Source: an uncultured Tissierellia bacterium (lineage in GTDB: Bacteria > Bacillota > Clostridia > Tissierellales > Peptoniphilaceae). Taken from it: a DNA stretch of 64,000 nt. The stretch is taken from contig CAMYAK010000001.1 of NCBI GenBank assembly GCA_947253765.1, positions 124,001 to 188,000 on the forward strand, read 5' to 3'. This document shows positions 1-8,119 of the stretch, piece by piece. The position numbers and the translations under genes were made by a program. Below the pieces are notes generated by a model. The model saw only the letters and a program-made list of their open reading frames with translations. It ran no database searches and was not told the DNA's origin. Within the stretch, counting starts at the first letter, position 1. Each line of letters starts with the position of its first letter.

Positions 1-973
1 GCTCCATAATCTCTTCATCGATCATGGCAGCTTCTTTTGCATACTCATAGTCCGGCTGGAAGTGCATGAAGAGGGTTACAAACGGAGACTGGCCATTTGT
101 GGTCATAAGGGTGTTTATCTGGTATTGAATGGTCTGAACTCCGTCCTTAACCTCTTTGCGGGTCCTCTTCCAAGCCGCTTTTTCTACGGCTTTGGGATCC
201 ACTTCAACCCCGTAAATATCCTTAAACTCCTCTTCTATGGCCTTCTTATGCTTTTCGTATGAAATCCTCACATATGGAGCCAGGATCTTGTCAACTCCGT
301 TTATGGATTGACCGCCGTATTGGCTTGAAGCTACCTGGGCAATTATCTGGGTTGTAACTGTACATGCAACCTGGAAAGACTTGGGTGAGTCGATCTTCTT
401 GCCGTTTATAACGGTTCCGTTCTTCAGCATATCTTCCAAGTTTATCAAGCAGCAGTTGAACATGGGCTGGATGAGATAGTCCAAGTCGTGGATATGGATT
501 GCTCCGGTTTCATGAGCTTCAAGAACATCTTCCGGCAGCAACTTTCTCTTTGCTATGTCCTTGGAAATTTCTCCTGCAATTAGGTCTCTTTGAGTGGAAA
601 CGATGGAAGCATTCTTATTTGAGTTTTCATCCCTCAGGGTGGCATCAGAATTTCTGATAAGTGAAATTATGTCCTTGTCTGTCGTGTTTACCTGGCGCTT
701 ATATGCCTGAACAGACTTGTAGCCTTCGTAGGCCTTTGCTGTCTCCGAGTTGTTGTGCTTAACGAGTGCATAATAAACATCATCTTCGATGGCATATATT
801 GAAACCAGTTCCTTGTCCATAAGAACATATTTGTCCCTGATTTCCTGAGCTATCTGATGGGCCTGGCCGGCAATAAATTTGCCCTGTGGCGAATTCATGG
901 CCTTATTAATGGCGTCTTCAATCTTTTGTGCATCAAAAATTACTATACGTCCGTCTCTTTTCTCAACCTGCAT
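1..973 (-). CDS. nrdD: Anaerobic ribonucleoside-triphosphate reductase, N-terminal part
   Basis: Class III ribonucleotide reductase, which makes deoxyribonucleotides without oxygen through a glycyl radical. Only about the first 320 codons are present; the reading frame runs off the left edge, so the C-terminal glycyl-radical site cannot be seen. The N-terminus (MQVEKRDGRIVIFDAQKIE) is a typical ATP-cone for allosteric control, and HIHDLDYLIQPMFNCCLI matches the NrdD core. The ATG at 973 gives good spacing from the GGAAGAGGGGG ribosome binding site; an ATG at 982 is an alternative. NrdR-like boxes lie upstream. The activase gene nrdG would be expected beyond the window. The family call is firm. 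Confidence 0.93.
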   Translation of the reverse strand, partial: MQVEKRDGRIVIFDAQKIEDAINKAMNSPQGKFIAGQAHQIAQEIRDKYVLMDKELVSIYAIEDDVYYALVKHNNSETAKAYEGYKSVQAYKRQVNTTDKDIISLIRNSDATLRDENSNKNASIVSTQRDLIAGEISKDIAKRKLLPEDVLEAHETGAIHIHDLDYLIQPMFNCCLINLEDMLKNGTVINGKKIDSPKSFQVACTVTTQIIAQVASSQYGGQSINGVDKILAPYVRISYEKHKKAIEEEFKDIYGVEVDPKAVEKAAWKRTRKEVKDGVQTIQYQINTLMTTNGQSPFVTLFMHFQPDYEYAKEAAMIDEEIME

Positions 974-1060
974 TTTCCTCATCCCCCTCTTCCTTTATAG
1001 AATTATGCGGCCTCTGCCGCCTTTAAGTTTTTATAACACGACAATTCTAGCACACTTTAT

Positions 1061-1108
1061 ACACTATGTATAGTGGATAAATCAAATATACCCCACCATA
1101 TGTATGTA
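1061..1108 (-). promoter_or_regulatory. Paired NrdR-like boxes at the nrdD promoter
   Basis: ACACTATGTATAGTGG at 1061-1076 is close to the NrdR-box consensus. A weaker match, CCACCATATGTATGTA, lies at 1093-1108. The centres are 32 bp apart, the usual spacing for paired NrdR boxes. Read on the minus strand, the first box covers a -35 (TATACA) that is 17 bp from an extended -10 (TGCTAGAAT, 1044-1052), so binding would repress nrdD. The second box is degenerate, so the pair is an inference. The rest of 974-1359 shows no gene. Confidence 0.6.
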
Positions 1109-1359
1109 AAAACAGGTAATTTCCTTCGGTCAAAATAGTTTTTTATTCTCTTTTTTTGTCTTAAAATTAACATTCTCCTGCCCTGATCTTGTTAATTGCA
1201 CATTCCGATTTTTCTCGTTTTTTAAATAATTCATTAGCCCCAAATATATTGAATTTTTATAGAAGAAAAAATTTTTAAAATAATTCTTTTTATTGCCCTC
1301 TTTTTTGTTAGACTAATAGGCAGAACATGTCAAATAATTAAAACATCGGGGAGGAAAAA

Positions 1360-1710
1360 ATGCCTGATAAAAAAGATATTATAGAAAACAATGATAAGGT
1401 TATCCCTACACCTGAACAAATTGCCCAAAGGGAAGCCGAAAAACTGAAGAGAAAAGAAGAAAAGAAAAAATTAAAAAAACAGGCCAGACAGGAAGAGATA
1501 AAAAAATTCAAGCGCAAGGACCGGCTCATGACCTTCCTATGGATTTTCCTCTTCCCCTTTATGATAACGGGCTGGATATGGAAGACCGACACTATAAAAT
1601 ACAGGATCCTCAAAATATTTATGATCATTTTAATGTGGATCCTTATTATCAGACTTGCCCTCCATGTTCCTACTCCAAAGACAAATCCCGCCAATATACT
1701 TTTGAAATAA
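1360..1710 (+). CDS. Small membrane protein with charged N-terminal helix
   Basis: A 116-residue protein I do not recognise. The first 55 residues are highly charged, rich in Lys, Glu and Arg, and probably form a long helix or coiled coil (EKLKRKEEKKKLKKQARQEE). Two hydrophobic segments follow, near residues 57-73 and 83-102, so it is probably a two-pass membrane protein with a cytoplasmic tail. GAGG lies six bases before the ATG and fixes the start. It is one of the few plus-strand genes and ends at a hairpin terminator. The overlapping minus-strand reading frame is a shadow. Function unknown. Confidence 0.6.
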   Translation: MPDKKDIIENNDKVIPTPEQIAQREAEKLKRKEEKKKLKKQARQEEIKKFKRKDRLMTFLWIFLFPFMITGWIWKTDTIKYRILKIFMIILMWILIIRLALHVPTPKTNPANILLK

Positions 1711-1722
1711 AAACAGGCCCCG

Positions 1723-1759
1723 CCTGAATTGAGACCTTAAGGCTTCAGGATCTCTTTTT
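1723..1759 (+). terminator. Rho-independent terminator after the small membrane protein gene
   Basis: CCTGAA (1723-1728) pairs with TTCAGG (1744-1749), with an inner ACCTT/AAGG stem, followed by ATCTCTTTTT. A wider GCCCCGC/GCGGGGC pair encloses the hairpin. It overlaps the last codons of the convergent kinase gene. Confidence 0.6.
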
Positions 1760-2638
1760 GAGCGGGGCTATGTATGCCCATTTCAAAGCTTTTTTGAGTA
1801 TGGTGAAATCCAAGACATTACCGCTGTATAAGCGGCCATCAAGATTATATAGAAAATCCTTGTCCGAAGTTATTTTTCCGGATTTTATAAGGATCTCCCT
1901 AACTCCCTTAATTCCCAAGTGGTCTCCCTTTCGATAGGCAATAAAAAGAGACAGGATCCTCAGGGCACTCGTGGGGTCGATCAGGATTAAATTCAGTATT
2001 CCGTCATTAATTTTTCCATTGGGTGACGGCATAAAGCCCGATCCATAATAGGTTCCATTACAAATGGCTGAAATCAAATACTTTCCCTCCAAATGCAAAT
2101 TTTCTCCGGAACTTTCCACCAGATCCAGCTTTAAATCAACAAACTCCCTCTTTATTATAGAAGCCAAGGGGCCATACAAATATGACAGCTTGGTGGTTTT
2201 TCCGAACCGCTCGTTAAATTTATATGTATATGCAAGTGAATTGCTGTCAAAGCCCAGGCTCAAAATGTTTATCCCTATTTTTCCGTTGACCTCAATCAGG
2301 TCTATATGTTCTTTTGGACAGGTCTCCAAGTTTTCCAGGTCTATCCTGTCATAATCAAAATTGCGGGAAAAATCATTGCCCGATCCCGTGGGTATGATAG
2401 CAAGAGCGGTTTCGCTAAAGGCCAAGGCTTCCGACGCCTCCGACAAAGACCCGTCCCCGCCCAATAGCACAAGCAGGTCCCCGCCATCCCGGCTGAATTT
2501 TTTTGACATTGAAAAAACGTCACCTTCCTTCTCCGTAATCATGACCGGCTCTTTGCCGTATATAGCTTCTATTTTTTTCTGCCAGTCCGCATATTGCCCC
2601 TTTCCGGCAGCCTTGCTAATTAAAAAACCTATCTTCAC
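1745..2638 (-). CDS. Diacylglycerol/lipid kinase family protein
   Basis: Member of the DagK/YegS lipid kinase family (about 300 residues is normal; here 297), which phosphorylates diacylglycerol or related lipids at the membrane with ATP. The nucleotide-binding signature LLGGDGSLSEA (GGDGS at residues 60-64) and PTGSGNDFSR (83-92) are both present, followed by the C-terminal beta-sandwich domain. The start is GTG at 2638, with GAGGGG in front. It lies 17 bp after the M20 amidohydrolase gene and is probably cotranscribed with it. The exact lipid substrate cannot be told from sequence. Confidence 0.87.
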   Translation of the reverse strand: MKIGFLISKAAGKGQYADWQKKIEAIYGKEPVMITEKEGDVFSMSKKFSRDGGDLLVLLGGDGSLSEASEALAFSETALAIIPTGSGNDFSRNFDYDRIDLENLETCPKEHIDLIEVNGKIGINILSLGFDSNSLAYTYKFNERFGKTTKLSYLYGPLASIIKREFVDLKLDLVESSGENLHLEGKYLISAICNGTYYGSGFMPSPNGKINDGILNLILIDPTSALRILSLFIAYRKGDHLGIKGVREILIKSGKITSDKDFLYNLDGRLYSGNVLDFTILKKALKWAYIAPLKKRS

Positions 2639-2655
2639 GCTAACCCCTCAAGCCC

Positions 2656-3843
2656 TCATTCGGCCTCAGTCTCTTCATCATAAAGCCCAATCAATTCCAG
2701 ATAGAAATCTACCATGGTCTCGATTATACCGTCATCAAAATCATAGCCTATAGTGTGGATAGGCGAACATGACCCTGCCCCCACAAAACACATGGCCCCG
2801 GGGATCTCTTTTAAATATGCGCCGAAATCATCTGATGCTCTATCCGGCTCGGGAAGGTCCTCAAGCCCTATCCCTGCTCTCTCACAAGCCGCTCTTGCCA
2901 AGCTTGCAGCCGTGGGATCATTTTTTTCTTCAGGAAAATAGTCCTGATTCCCGCTCTCAAATTTCAGGCCCATTTCATTAGCATAAGCCCGGGCCCTTTC
3001 CAGGATCTCCTGCCTTAAGCCCAGCATCTCACTCTCATCCTCGGCCCTTATTGTAAGGCAGACTTGGCCTTGTCCCGGATTAACCCCGAAAGCCCCGCTC
3101 CCAACTTGTACTCCGACAACGGTTATTCTTATAAAGTTTTTCCATCTCCTATCTTTCTCGATACCATCCAAGTCCAAAAGGAGCCTTGCAATGGCCGGAT
3201 ATGGATTCAAACCTTTTTCAGGGTTGGAAGCATGGGAATTTCTTCCGGTGAAGTTCATAATAAGGCCCTGGGAAGCCGGCTGAACAGGCCCGTCGCTTAT
3301 TGACATGGTTCCTCTTTTAAGGCCAGGGAAATTGTGTATGGCATATATCCTGTCAATTTTTTCCTTTCTCAAAACTTCCAGGCATTCCGGTCCTCCAATT
3401 CCAACCTCTTCGGCATGCTGGAAAAGCAGTATTATTCGATTTCTAAAAGTCTTCCCCTCTTTTTTCAATGCGGCCAATTCCATAGCCAGCCCCACCAGAG
3501 CCGCTGAATGTCCATCATGACCGCACCTGTGTGAAACTCCCGGGTTCAATGAGGCATAGGGTCTGAAATCTCTATCCTCATCTATTGGCAGGGCGTCCAT
3601 CTCGGTCCTGAATGCAAGTGTCTTTGAGCCCCCCGAAGAGTCAGTGCCTCCCTTGTCGGCCTGTCCGGTCTCATCATATATGGCATAAAAAAATTTCCCA
3701 CAGTCCACCAAAGTTAAGTCCGTGTTTTTCTTCAGGTAGTCCATAAGGAAGCTCTTGGTATTTTCCTCTTCCATAGAAAGGTCGGGCCTCATATGAAGGT
3801 CATGTCTGAGTTTAATTATTTTTTCCAAAATTATGTCTTTCAT
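2656..3843 (-). CDS. M20 family amidohydrolase
   Basis: Zinc-dependent peptidase M20D/amidohydrolase of the hippurate or N-acyl-amino-acid hydrolase type. Metal-site motifs are visible: EMDALP, HRCGHDGHSA (the HDGH motif) and QHAEE, with a later histidine near the C-terminus (SPIHTIGYDFDD). The frame is open to 3873, but the ATG at 3843 (MKDIILEKI) has GGGGAGG five bases upstream and gives the normal family N-terminus (IIKLRHDLHMRPDLS), so I use it. Likely cytosolic and cotranscribed with the lipid kinase. The substrate is not determined. Confidence 0.87.
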   Translation of the reverse strand: MKDIILEKIIKLRHDLHMRPDLSMEEENTKSFLMDYLKKNTDLTLVDCGKFFYAIYDETGQADKGGTDSSGGSKTLAFRTEMDALPIDEDRDFRPYASLNPGVSHRCGHDGHSAALVGLAMELAALKKEGKTFRNRIILLFQHAEEVGIGGPECLEVLRKEKIDRIYAIHNFPGLKRGTMSISDGPVQPASQGLIMNFTGRNSHASNPEKGLNPYPAIARLLLDLDGIEKDRRWKNFIRITVVGVQVGSGAFGVNPGQGQVCLTIRAEDESEMLGLRQEILERARAYANEMGLKFESGNQDYFPEEKNDPTAASLARAACERAGIGLEDLPEPDRASDDFGAYLKEIPGAMCFVGAGSCSPIHTIGYDFDDGIIETMVDFYLELIGLYDEETEAE

Positions 3844-3952
3844 CTCCGCCTCCCCGGATCCCTTTTCTCGCATTGCATGTGGCTTAACTTAACCAAATGT
3901 TCCTGCGCTTACTATATTGTATATTAAAATTCCCCTACTACAAATGAATAGA

Positions 3953-3983
3953 AAAGACCTCCCCGGCATATGGGAAGGTCTTT
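3953..3983 (-). terminator. Hairpin terminator downstream of the dehydrogenase operon
   Basis: AAAGACCT (3953-3960) pairs with AGGTCTTT (3976-3983) around a short loop. On the minus strand it ends in TCTTTTC. It lies downstream of the recD2-comF-dehydrogenase group and upstream of the amidohydrolase. The T-run is short, so efficiency is uncertain. Confidence 0.5.
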
Positions 3984-4153
3984 ACATTAGGAAGTAAATA
4001 TTGACATTTTTTTGATGGTAGAATTTATGGCTTGTGTGCTTAGATTTTTCCCTTCACTTCTCCTTTCACAACTAGTTAGCTGTTGCTTACAACTATATGT
4101 TAGTCTATGCTTATTTAAATGTCAAGCCTTTTTTCAATATTTTTATAAATATT
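3984..4153. other. Gene-free stretch with an isolated operator-like palindrome
   Basis: No coding gene is seen between the terminator and the dehydrogenase gene. GTTAGCTGTTGCTTAC at 4075-4090 is a near-palindrome like the GTTAG-N6-CTAAC operators at 25681 and 30816. On the minus strand it follows TATAGT and is followed by AAAGGAGAAG, a ribosome-binding-site-like string, but only a five-codon reading frame follows. It may be the leftover 5' end of a lost regulated gene, or the regulatory region of the amidohydrolase. Confidence 0.35.
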
Positions 4154-5089
4154 TTATTTTTTCTTGTAAAGGTGCATTTTAGCCTTTTCCAGCACGATCT
4201 TGGCCCTTTTAATCATGGCCTCTTCAGTAAAATATGCCACGTGGGGCAATAAAATTGTATTCGGAGCTTCAAATAAAGGCTCATCCTTTAAAGGCGGTTC
4301 CTGATCAAAGACGTCCACGCCTGCTCCGGCAATCTTTCCCTCGGCTAAAGCCCGGGCCAGGTCTGATGAATTTACCACCGGTCCCCTGGAACAATTTATG
4401 AGTATGGCGGACCTCTTCATAATAGAAAAATCTTCATACTTTAAGAAATCCCTCGTTTCATCATTCATGGGCAGGTGAACAGTTACTATGTCAGATGTTT
4501 TTAAAAGTTCCTCCAATGGCAGATAAGTTAGACCCATCTCTTCCAGGTCCCGGTGTCGGCTGCGGTTGTAGCCGACAAGGTCCGCCCGGAAAGCCTTGAA
4601 AAGCTCGGCAGTCCTCTTTCCTATCCTCCCGGTTCCTATAATACCGACCCTCTGGCCGGCAATTTCTCCTCCCATAAAGTTAGAAGAAGACCCGCCCTGC
4701 CTAACCGCCAGGTCAGCCGGTTTGAACTTCCTAAGCAAGGCTATGCACAATCCCAGAACCTCTTCAGCCACACCCTGGTCGGAATATCCGGCCGCATTAG
4801 TGACTTTTATCCCCAGCTCCTCACAGACCCTCATTGGCACATGGTCCAAGCCCGTAAAGGCAACATTTATGTATTTTAGGTTCTTAGCCTCCCTGACAGC
4901 CTCCTCAGGAAGCTTGGTGTTTGCAATAATCAGCTGGTCACAGTCCCCGATCCTCTCTTTCCAATCTTCCAAGGAAGTCGGCTTGTCATCATAATGGACA
5001 AAAGTATTGCCTTCCAATGACAGGGCCCTCTCAAATTCATCAAGCATCTCCCTGCCTATACTCAGGCTTTCGGCCAAAACAGTCTTCAT
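4154..5089 (-). CDS. D-isomer-specific 2-hydroxyacid dehydrogenase
   Basis: NAD-dependent dehydrogenase of the D-lactate/phosphoglycerate/glyoxylate reductase family, about 311 residues, cytosolic. The Rossmann motif GIIGTGRIGKRTAELF and the catalytic Arg (INCSRGPVV), Glu (DVFDQEPPL) and His (LLPHVAY) are in the standard order. The frame is open to 5170, but the ATG at 5089 (MKTVLAESLS) has AAAGGAGAG upstream and lies one base after the comF stop, so the operon spacing supports it. The substrate is not resolved. Confidence 0.88.
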   Translation of the reverse strand: MKTVLAESLSIGREMLDEFERALSLEGNTFVHYDDKPTSLEDWKERIGDCDQLIIANTKLPEEAVREAKNLKYINVAFTGLDHVPMRVCEELGIKVTNAAGYSDQGVAEEVLGLCIALLRKFKPADLAVRQGGSSSNFMGGEIAGQRVGIIGTGRIGKRTAELFKAFRADLVGYNRSRHRDLEEMGLTYLPLEELLKTSDIVTVHLPMNDETRDFLKYEDFSIMKRSAILINCSRGPVVNSSDLARALAEGKIAGAGVDVFDQEPPLKDEPLFEAPNTILLPHVAYFTEEAMIKRAKIVLEKAKMHLYKKK

Positions 5090-5090
5090 G

Positions 5091-5852
5091 TTAATATCTC
5101 TCCTTTTCCTCTTCCCTTGGATAGTCAGCCCTTGCCAGGCATAGGCCCTCTGCATAAATTCCCGCCCCATACAGGCAGGTCAGACCTTCTCGCATTGTTT
5201 CACCCGTTGTCAAAAGATCGTCCAAAAGGAGGCCCCTACCCATCCTTACATCCTCAAGGTCCGCATATTTCACATATTCTTTTCCACCCTGCCAATATGT
5301 AGCTTTTACCTGCTTCATGACTGCCAGACTTCCTCTGACATTGCCCTTCCTATGGCGTGCATCCAACTTGTTCTGTTCCTTGGTCTCCTTGGTCTTTTCA
5401 AGCAGGTCCAATAGGAAGATATCCTGAGCCTTGGCCAGGCTCCCTGCAAGTTGGCGACTTGGATTGTAGGCCCTCTTAAGCTCCCTCCGCCTCCTCATGG
5501 GCATATAGCTTATCCATTGGACTTGGCTTAAAACAGGGTGTCCGGCCACAAAATTTAATAAAACATCGGCAAATAAAGCCTCCTTGTATGAGGCCCCGGA
5601 AAACTTGTAGTCGGCAAATTCCCGCCTTAAAAAATCATTATAAAAAGAAGCGGCGTAAGCTATCATATAGGGGCTTTCCGACAAGATCCTGTATGAGTGG
5701 ATTTCTTCAAGATTGTCACGACACCCCCTGCATAACCCCGTCCTTTTTTCCCGGCCATCAAACAACCGGTTTCCACATGAATAGCAGGCCCCGCGGTCTT
5801 CAAAAAATATTTTTCCCAAACCCTCTTTAATTCCGTTAAAGGTAAAATTCAT
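5091..5852 (-). CDS. comF: ComF family protein (phosphoribosyltransferase-like)
   Basis: ComF/GntX family protein of 253 residues. The N-terminal zinc ribbon (CYSCGN and CRGCRD, residues about 23-42) is followed by a phosphoribosyltransferase-type fold with the PRPP-binding loop LLLDDLLTTGETMREG. In competent Firmicutes ComFC works in DNA uptake; here the role is inferred from family only. The ATG lies 17 bp inside the end of recD2 with no separate ribosome binding site, which suggests translational coupling. The DNA-handling neighbour RecD2 fits the annotation. Confidence 0.85.
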   Translation of the reverse strand: MNFTFNGIKEGLGKIFFEDRGACYSCGNRLFDGREKRTGLCRGCRDNLEEIHSYRILSESPYMIAYAASFYNDFLRREFADYKFSGASYKEALFADVLLNFVAGHPVLSQVQWISYMPMRRRRELKRAYNPSRQLAGSLAKAQDIFLLDLLEKTKETKEQNKLDARHRKGNVRGSLAVMKQVKATYWQGGKEYVKYADLEDVRMGRGLLLDDLLTTGETMREGLTCLYGAGIYAEGLCLARADYPREEEKERY

Positions 5853-8052
5853 CTTGTAATTCTATGGCCCTCCTGATCCGGTCGCTCAGAGATGTGTTCC
5901 TCTTAGCCGACCTGTCATTATTAAGCATCAGCTTTAAAGTCTCCATGCTGCCCAAAAGGACGCACAGCTTCTTGGCCCTGCTTATTCCCGTATATAGCAA
6001 GTTCCTGGTAAGAAGCATGGGGACACCCGGAACCAAGGGCAAGACTATGCAAGGAAACTCGGACCCCTGGGACTTGTGGATCGTTATAGCATAGGCGTGG
6101 TCCAACTCCGATAATTTTTCCCGGTCATATTCAACCACCTTGCCGTCGAAAGAAACTTGTAAAGTCTCCGCAAAGCCGTCAATATCCACCAGTTTTCCGA
6201 CATCCCCGTTGTATACTCCCTGGCCTTCCTCTCCCGTATCCCGGTCTTTCCAGGTCAATTGGTAATCATTTTTGACCTGCATAAGCTTGTCGCCAAGCCT
6301 GAAAATCCTCTTCCCATGCTTAATTTCTCTTGCTCCGTCTATACACGGATTCAAGGCATGTTGCAGGCGTTCGTTCAGGGCCTCAACCCCGCAAGGCCCC
6401 CTCTTCATGGCCGCCAAAACCTGGATATCCTCAAACGGATCAAGACCGTAGTGGTCCGGAAGCCTTCTTATGACTAGGTCCTCCAAAACATCTGCACAAT
6501 CCATGGCATTGTCAGCCGGTATAAAAAAGAAATCCCCATCCCTGGTATTTAGCTCCGGCATTATTCCCTGCCTTATCCTGTGGGCATTTGTGACAATAAG
6601 GGACTCTTGACTCTGCCTATATATCTCCGTGAGTTTTATGGTTGTAAGCGCCTCTGAATCTATGAGGTCCTTTAATACCGTACCGGGTCCGACAGAAGGA
6701 AGCTGGTCAACATCCCCAACTAAAACCAGCCTGCAACTCAAAGGCAGGGCAGATATGAGGGAAGACATCAAGCCCAGGTCCACCATGCTGACTTCATCAA
6801 CGAGGAGAGCCTTGCAATCAAGCAAGTTCTCAGCATTGTACTCCGGGAGACTGTTCCTGTCCTCTCCTCCACGATAGCCCAGGAGCCTGTGCAAGGTCAA
6901 TGCCTCTTTTCCGGTCGATTCTTCCATTCTCTTGGCGGCCCGTCCCGTCGGTGCAGCAAGTTGTGTCATTAATCCGTTTGTATCGAAAACCTCCAAGATA
7001 GCCCTAAGCAGGGTGGTTTTTCCCGTTCCCGGTCCACCTGTTATTACAACCACGCTGTTTTCAGCCGCCTCTTTTATAGCTTCCTGCTGCTTATGTGAAA
7101 GCTTGAGCTTCATTGCCTGCTCAACCCGGTCCTCCTCTATTATCAGCTTGGCTTGGTTCTTACCCTCATCCAGCATCATAGCCAGCTTGGCAGCTATGTT
7201 TTTCTCATCAAAGTAGGCCCTGGCCGGGTAGATCCTCTCTTCCCCATTGTCTGAGCTTTCAAGAAAAACCTTGCCGTTCAAAAGAAGGTTCTTTAAAGCC
7301 TCGTCCAAGTATTTGGATTCCACCGAAAGTAGCCTCTTCAAGCTATACTCAAGCCGGTCCCTATCCCAATAGCATGAGCCCTCGGCCGGCATAATATTGT
7401 TGAGAAGGTATGTAATTCCCGCCTCGGTTCGGAAGTAACCCCCTTCTTCAACCCCTATTTTCCGGGCTATCCTGTCGGCCGTTAAAAAACCTATGCCCTC
7501 TACATCGTTCAGGAGATTATATGGGTTCTCTTCGATCCTTTCCTGAACCCCGGTCCCATAGGCATCTAAAATCTTGGCACTTGTCTTTGGCCCAAGGTCA
7601 AAAGCCTGGAGGTATAAAAGCCCCTCCTGGTCTCCATAAATCTTTAAGGCCCGGTTCCTTATTTCTTCTGCCTTCTTTTCCCCAATCCCCTTGATTTTCA
7701 TGAGAATCTCGGGCCTCGTCCTCATAAGATCAAGCACCTTGTCCCCATAAAGCTCTATGAGTTTCTCCGCCCTCTTTTCGCCTATATGGGGGAATATCCC
7801 TGAAGACAGATAGGCAAGCAGCTCCTGCTTTCCCGTAGGAACCAGCCTCTTTGCGCCGGTTACCGAGAACTGTTCGCCATAAGTAGGATGGAAAACCAGG
7901 GTCCCTTCCAAGGAAAATTTTTGGCCCTCTTCCAAAACCAAAAAAGTGCCAACGCAGGTCAGAGGGCCGTCCGAAGTGGACAGCTTAAAGACAGACCAGC
8001 CGTTTTCCTCATTACGAAAACGAATTTTTTGGACCTGTCCCTCTACTTGCAT
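5836..8052 (-). CDS. recD2: RecD2-like SF1B DNA helicase
   Basis: A 738-residue ATP-dependent 5'-3' DNA helicase of the RecD2 type found in bacteria without RecBC partners. The N-terminal OB-like and helix-hairpin-helix regions (LMRTRPEILMKIKGIGEKKA; GIGFLTADRIARKIGV) precede the motor. Walker A GGPGTGKTT, motif II LLVDEVSMVD, motif III LVLVGDVDQLPSVGPG and motif VI LLYTGISRAKK are intact, as is AYAITIHKSQGSEF. GAAGGGAAAG lies before the ATG. First gene of a recD2-comF-dehydrogenase run. Likely role in replication-linked repair, by family. Confidence 0.92.
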   Translation of the reverse strand: MQVEGQVQKIRFRNEENGWSVFKLSTSDGPLTCVGTFLVLEEGQKFSLEGTLVFHPTYGEQFSVTGAKRLVPTGKQELLAYLSSGIFPHIGEKRAEKLIELYGDKVLDLMRTRPEILMKIKGIGEKKAEEIRNRALKIYGDQEGLLYLQAFDLGPKTSAKILDAYGTGVQERIEENPYNLLNDVEGIGFLTADRIARKIGVEEGGYFRTEAGITYLLNNIMPAEGSCYWDRDRLEYSLKRLLSVESKYLDEALKNLLLNGKVFLESSDNGEERIYPARAYFDEKNIAAKLAMMLDEGKNQAKLIIEEDRVEQAMKLKLSHKQQEAIKEAAENSVVVITGGPGTGKTTLLRAILEVFDTNGLMTQLAAPTGRAAKRMEESTGKEALTLHRLLGYRGGEDRNSLPEYNAENLLDCKALLVDEVSMVDLGLMSSLISALPLSCRLVLVGDVDQLPSVGPGTVLKDLIDSEALTTIKLTEIYRQSQESLIVTNAHRIRQGIMPELNTRDGDFFFIPADNAMDCADVLEDLVIRRLPDHYGLDPFEDIQVLAAMKRGPCGVEALNERLQHALNPCIDGAREIKHGKRIFRLGDKLMQVKNDYQLTWKDRDTGEEGQGVYNGDVGKLVDIDGFAETLQVSFDGKVVEYDREKLSELDHAYAITIHKSQGSEFPCIVLPLVPGVPMLLTRNLLYTGISRAKKLCVLLGSMETLKLMLNNDRSAKRNTSLSDRIRRAIELQDEFYL

Positions 8053-8119
8053 GGCACTTTCCCTTCTTAATTTTTAGATTTATATTCTGCATAATACCGG
8101 TCCCACAAGCTTTGGCGGC

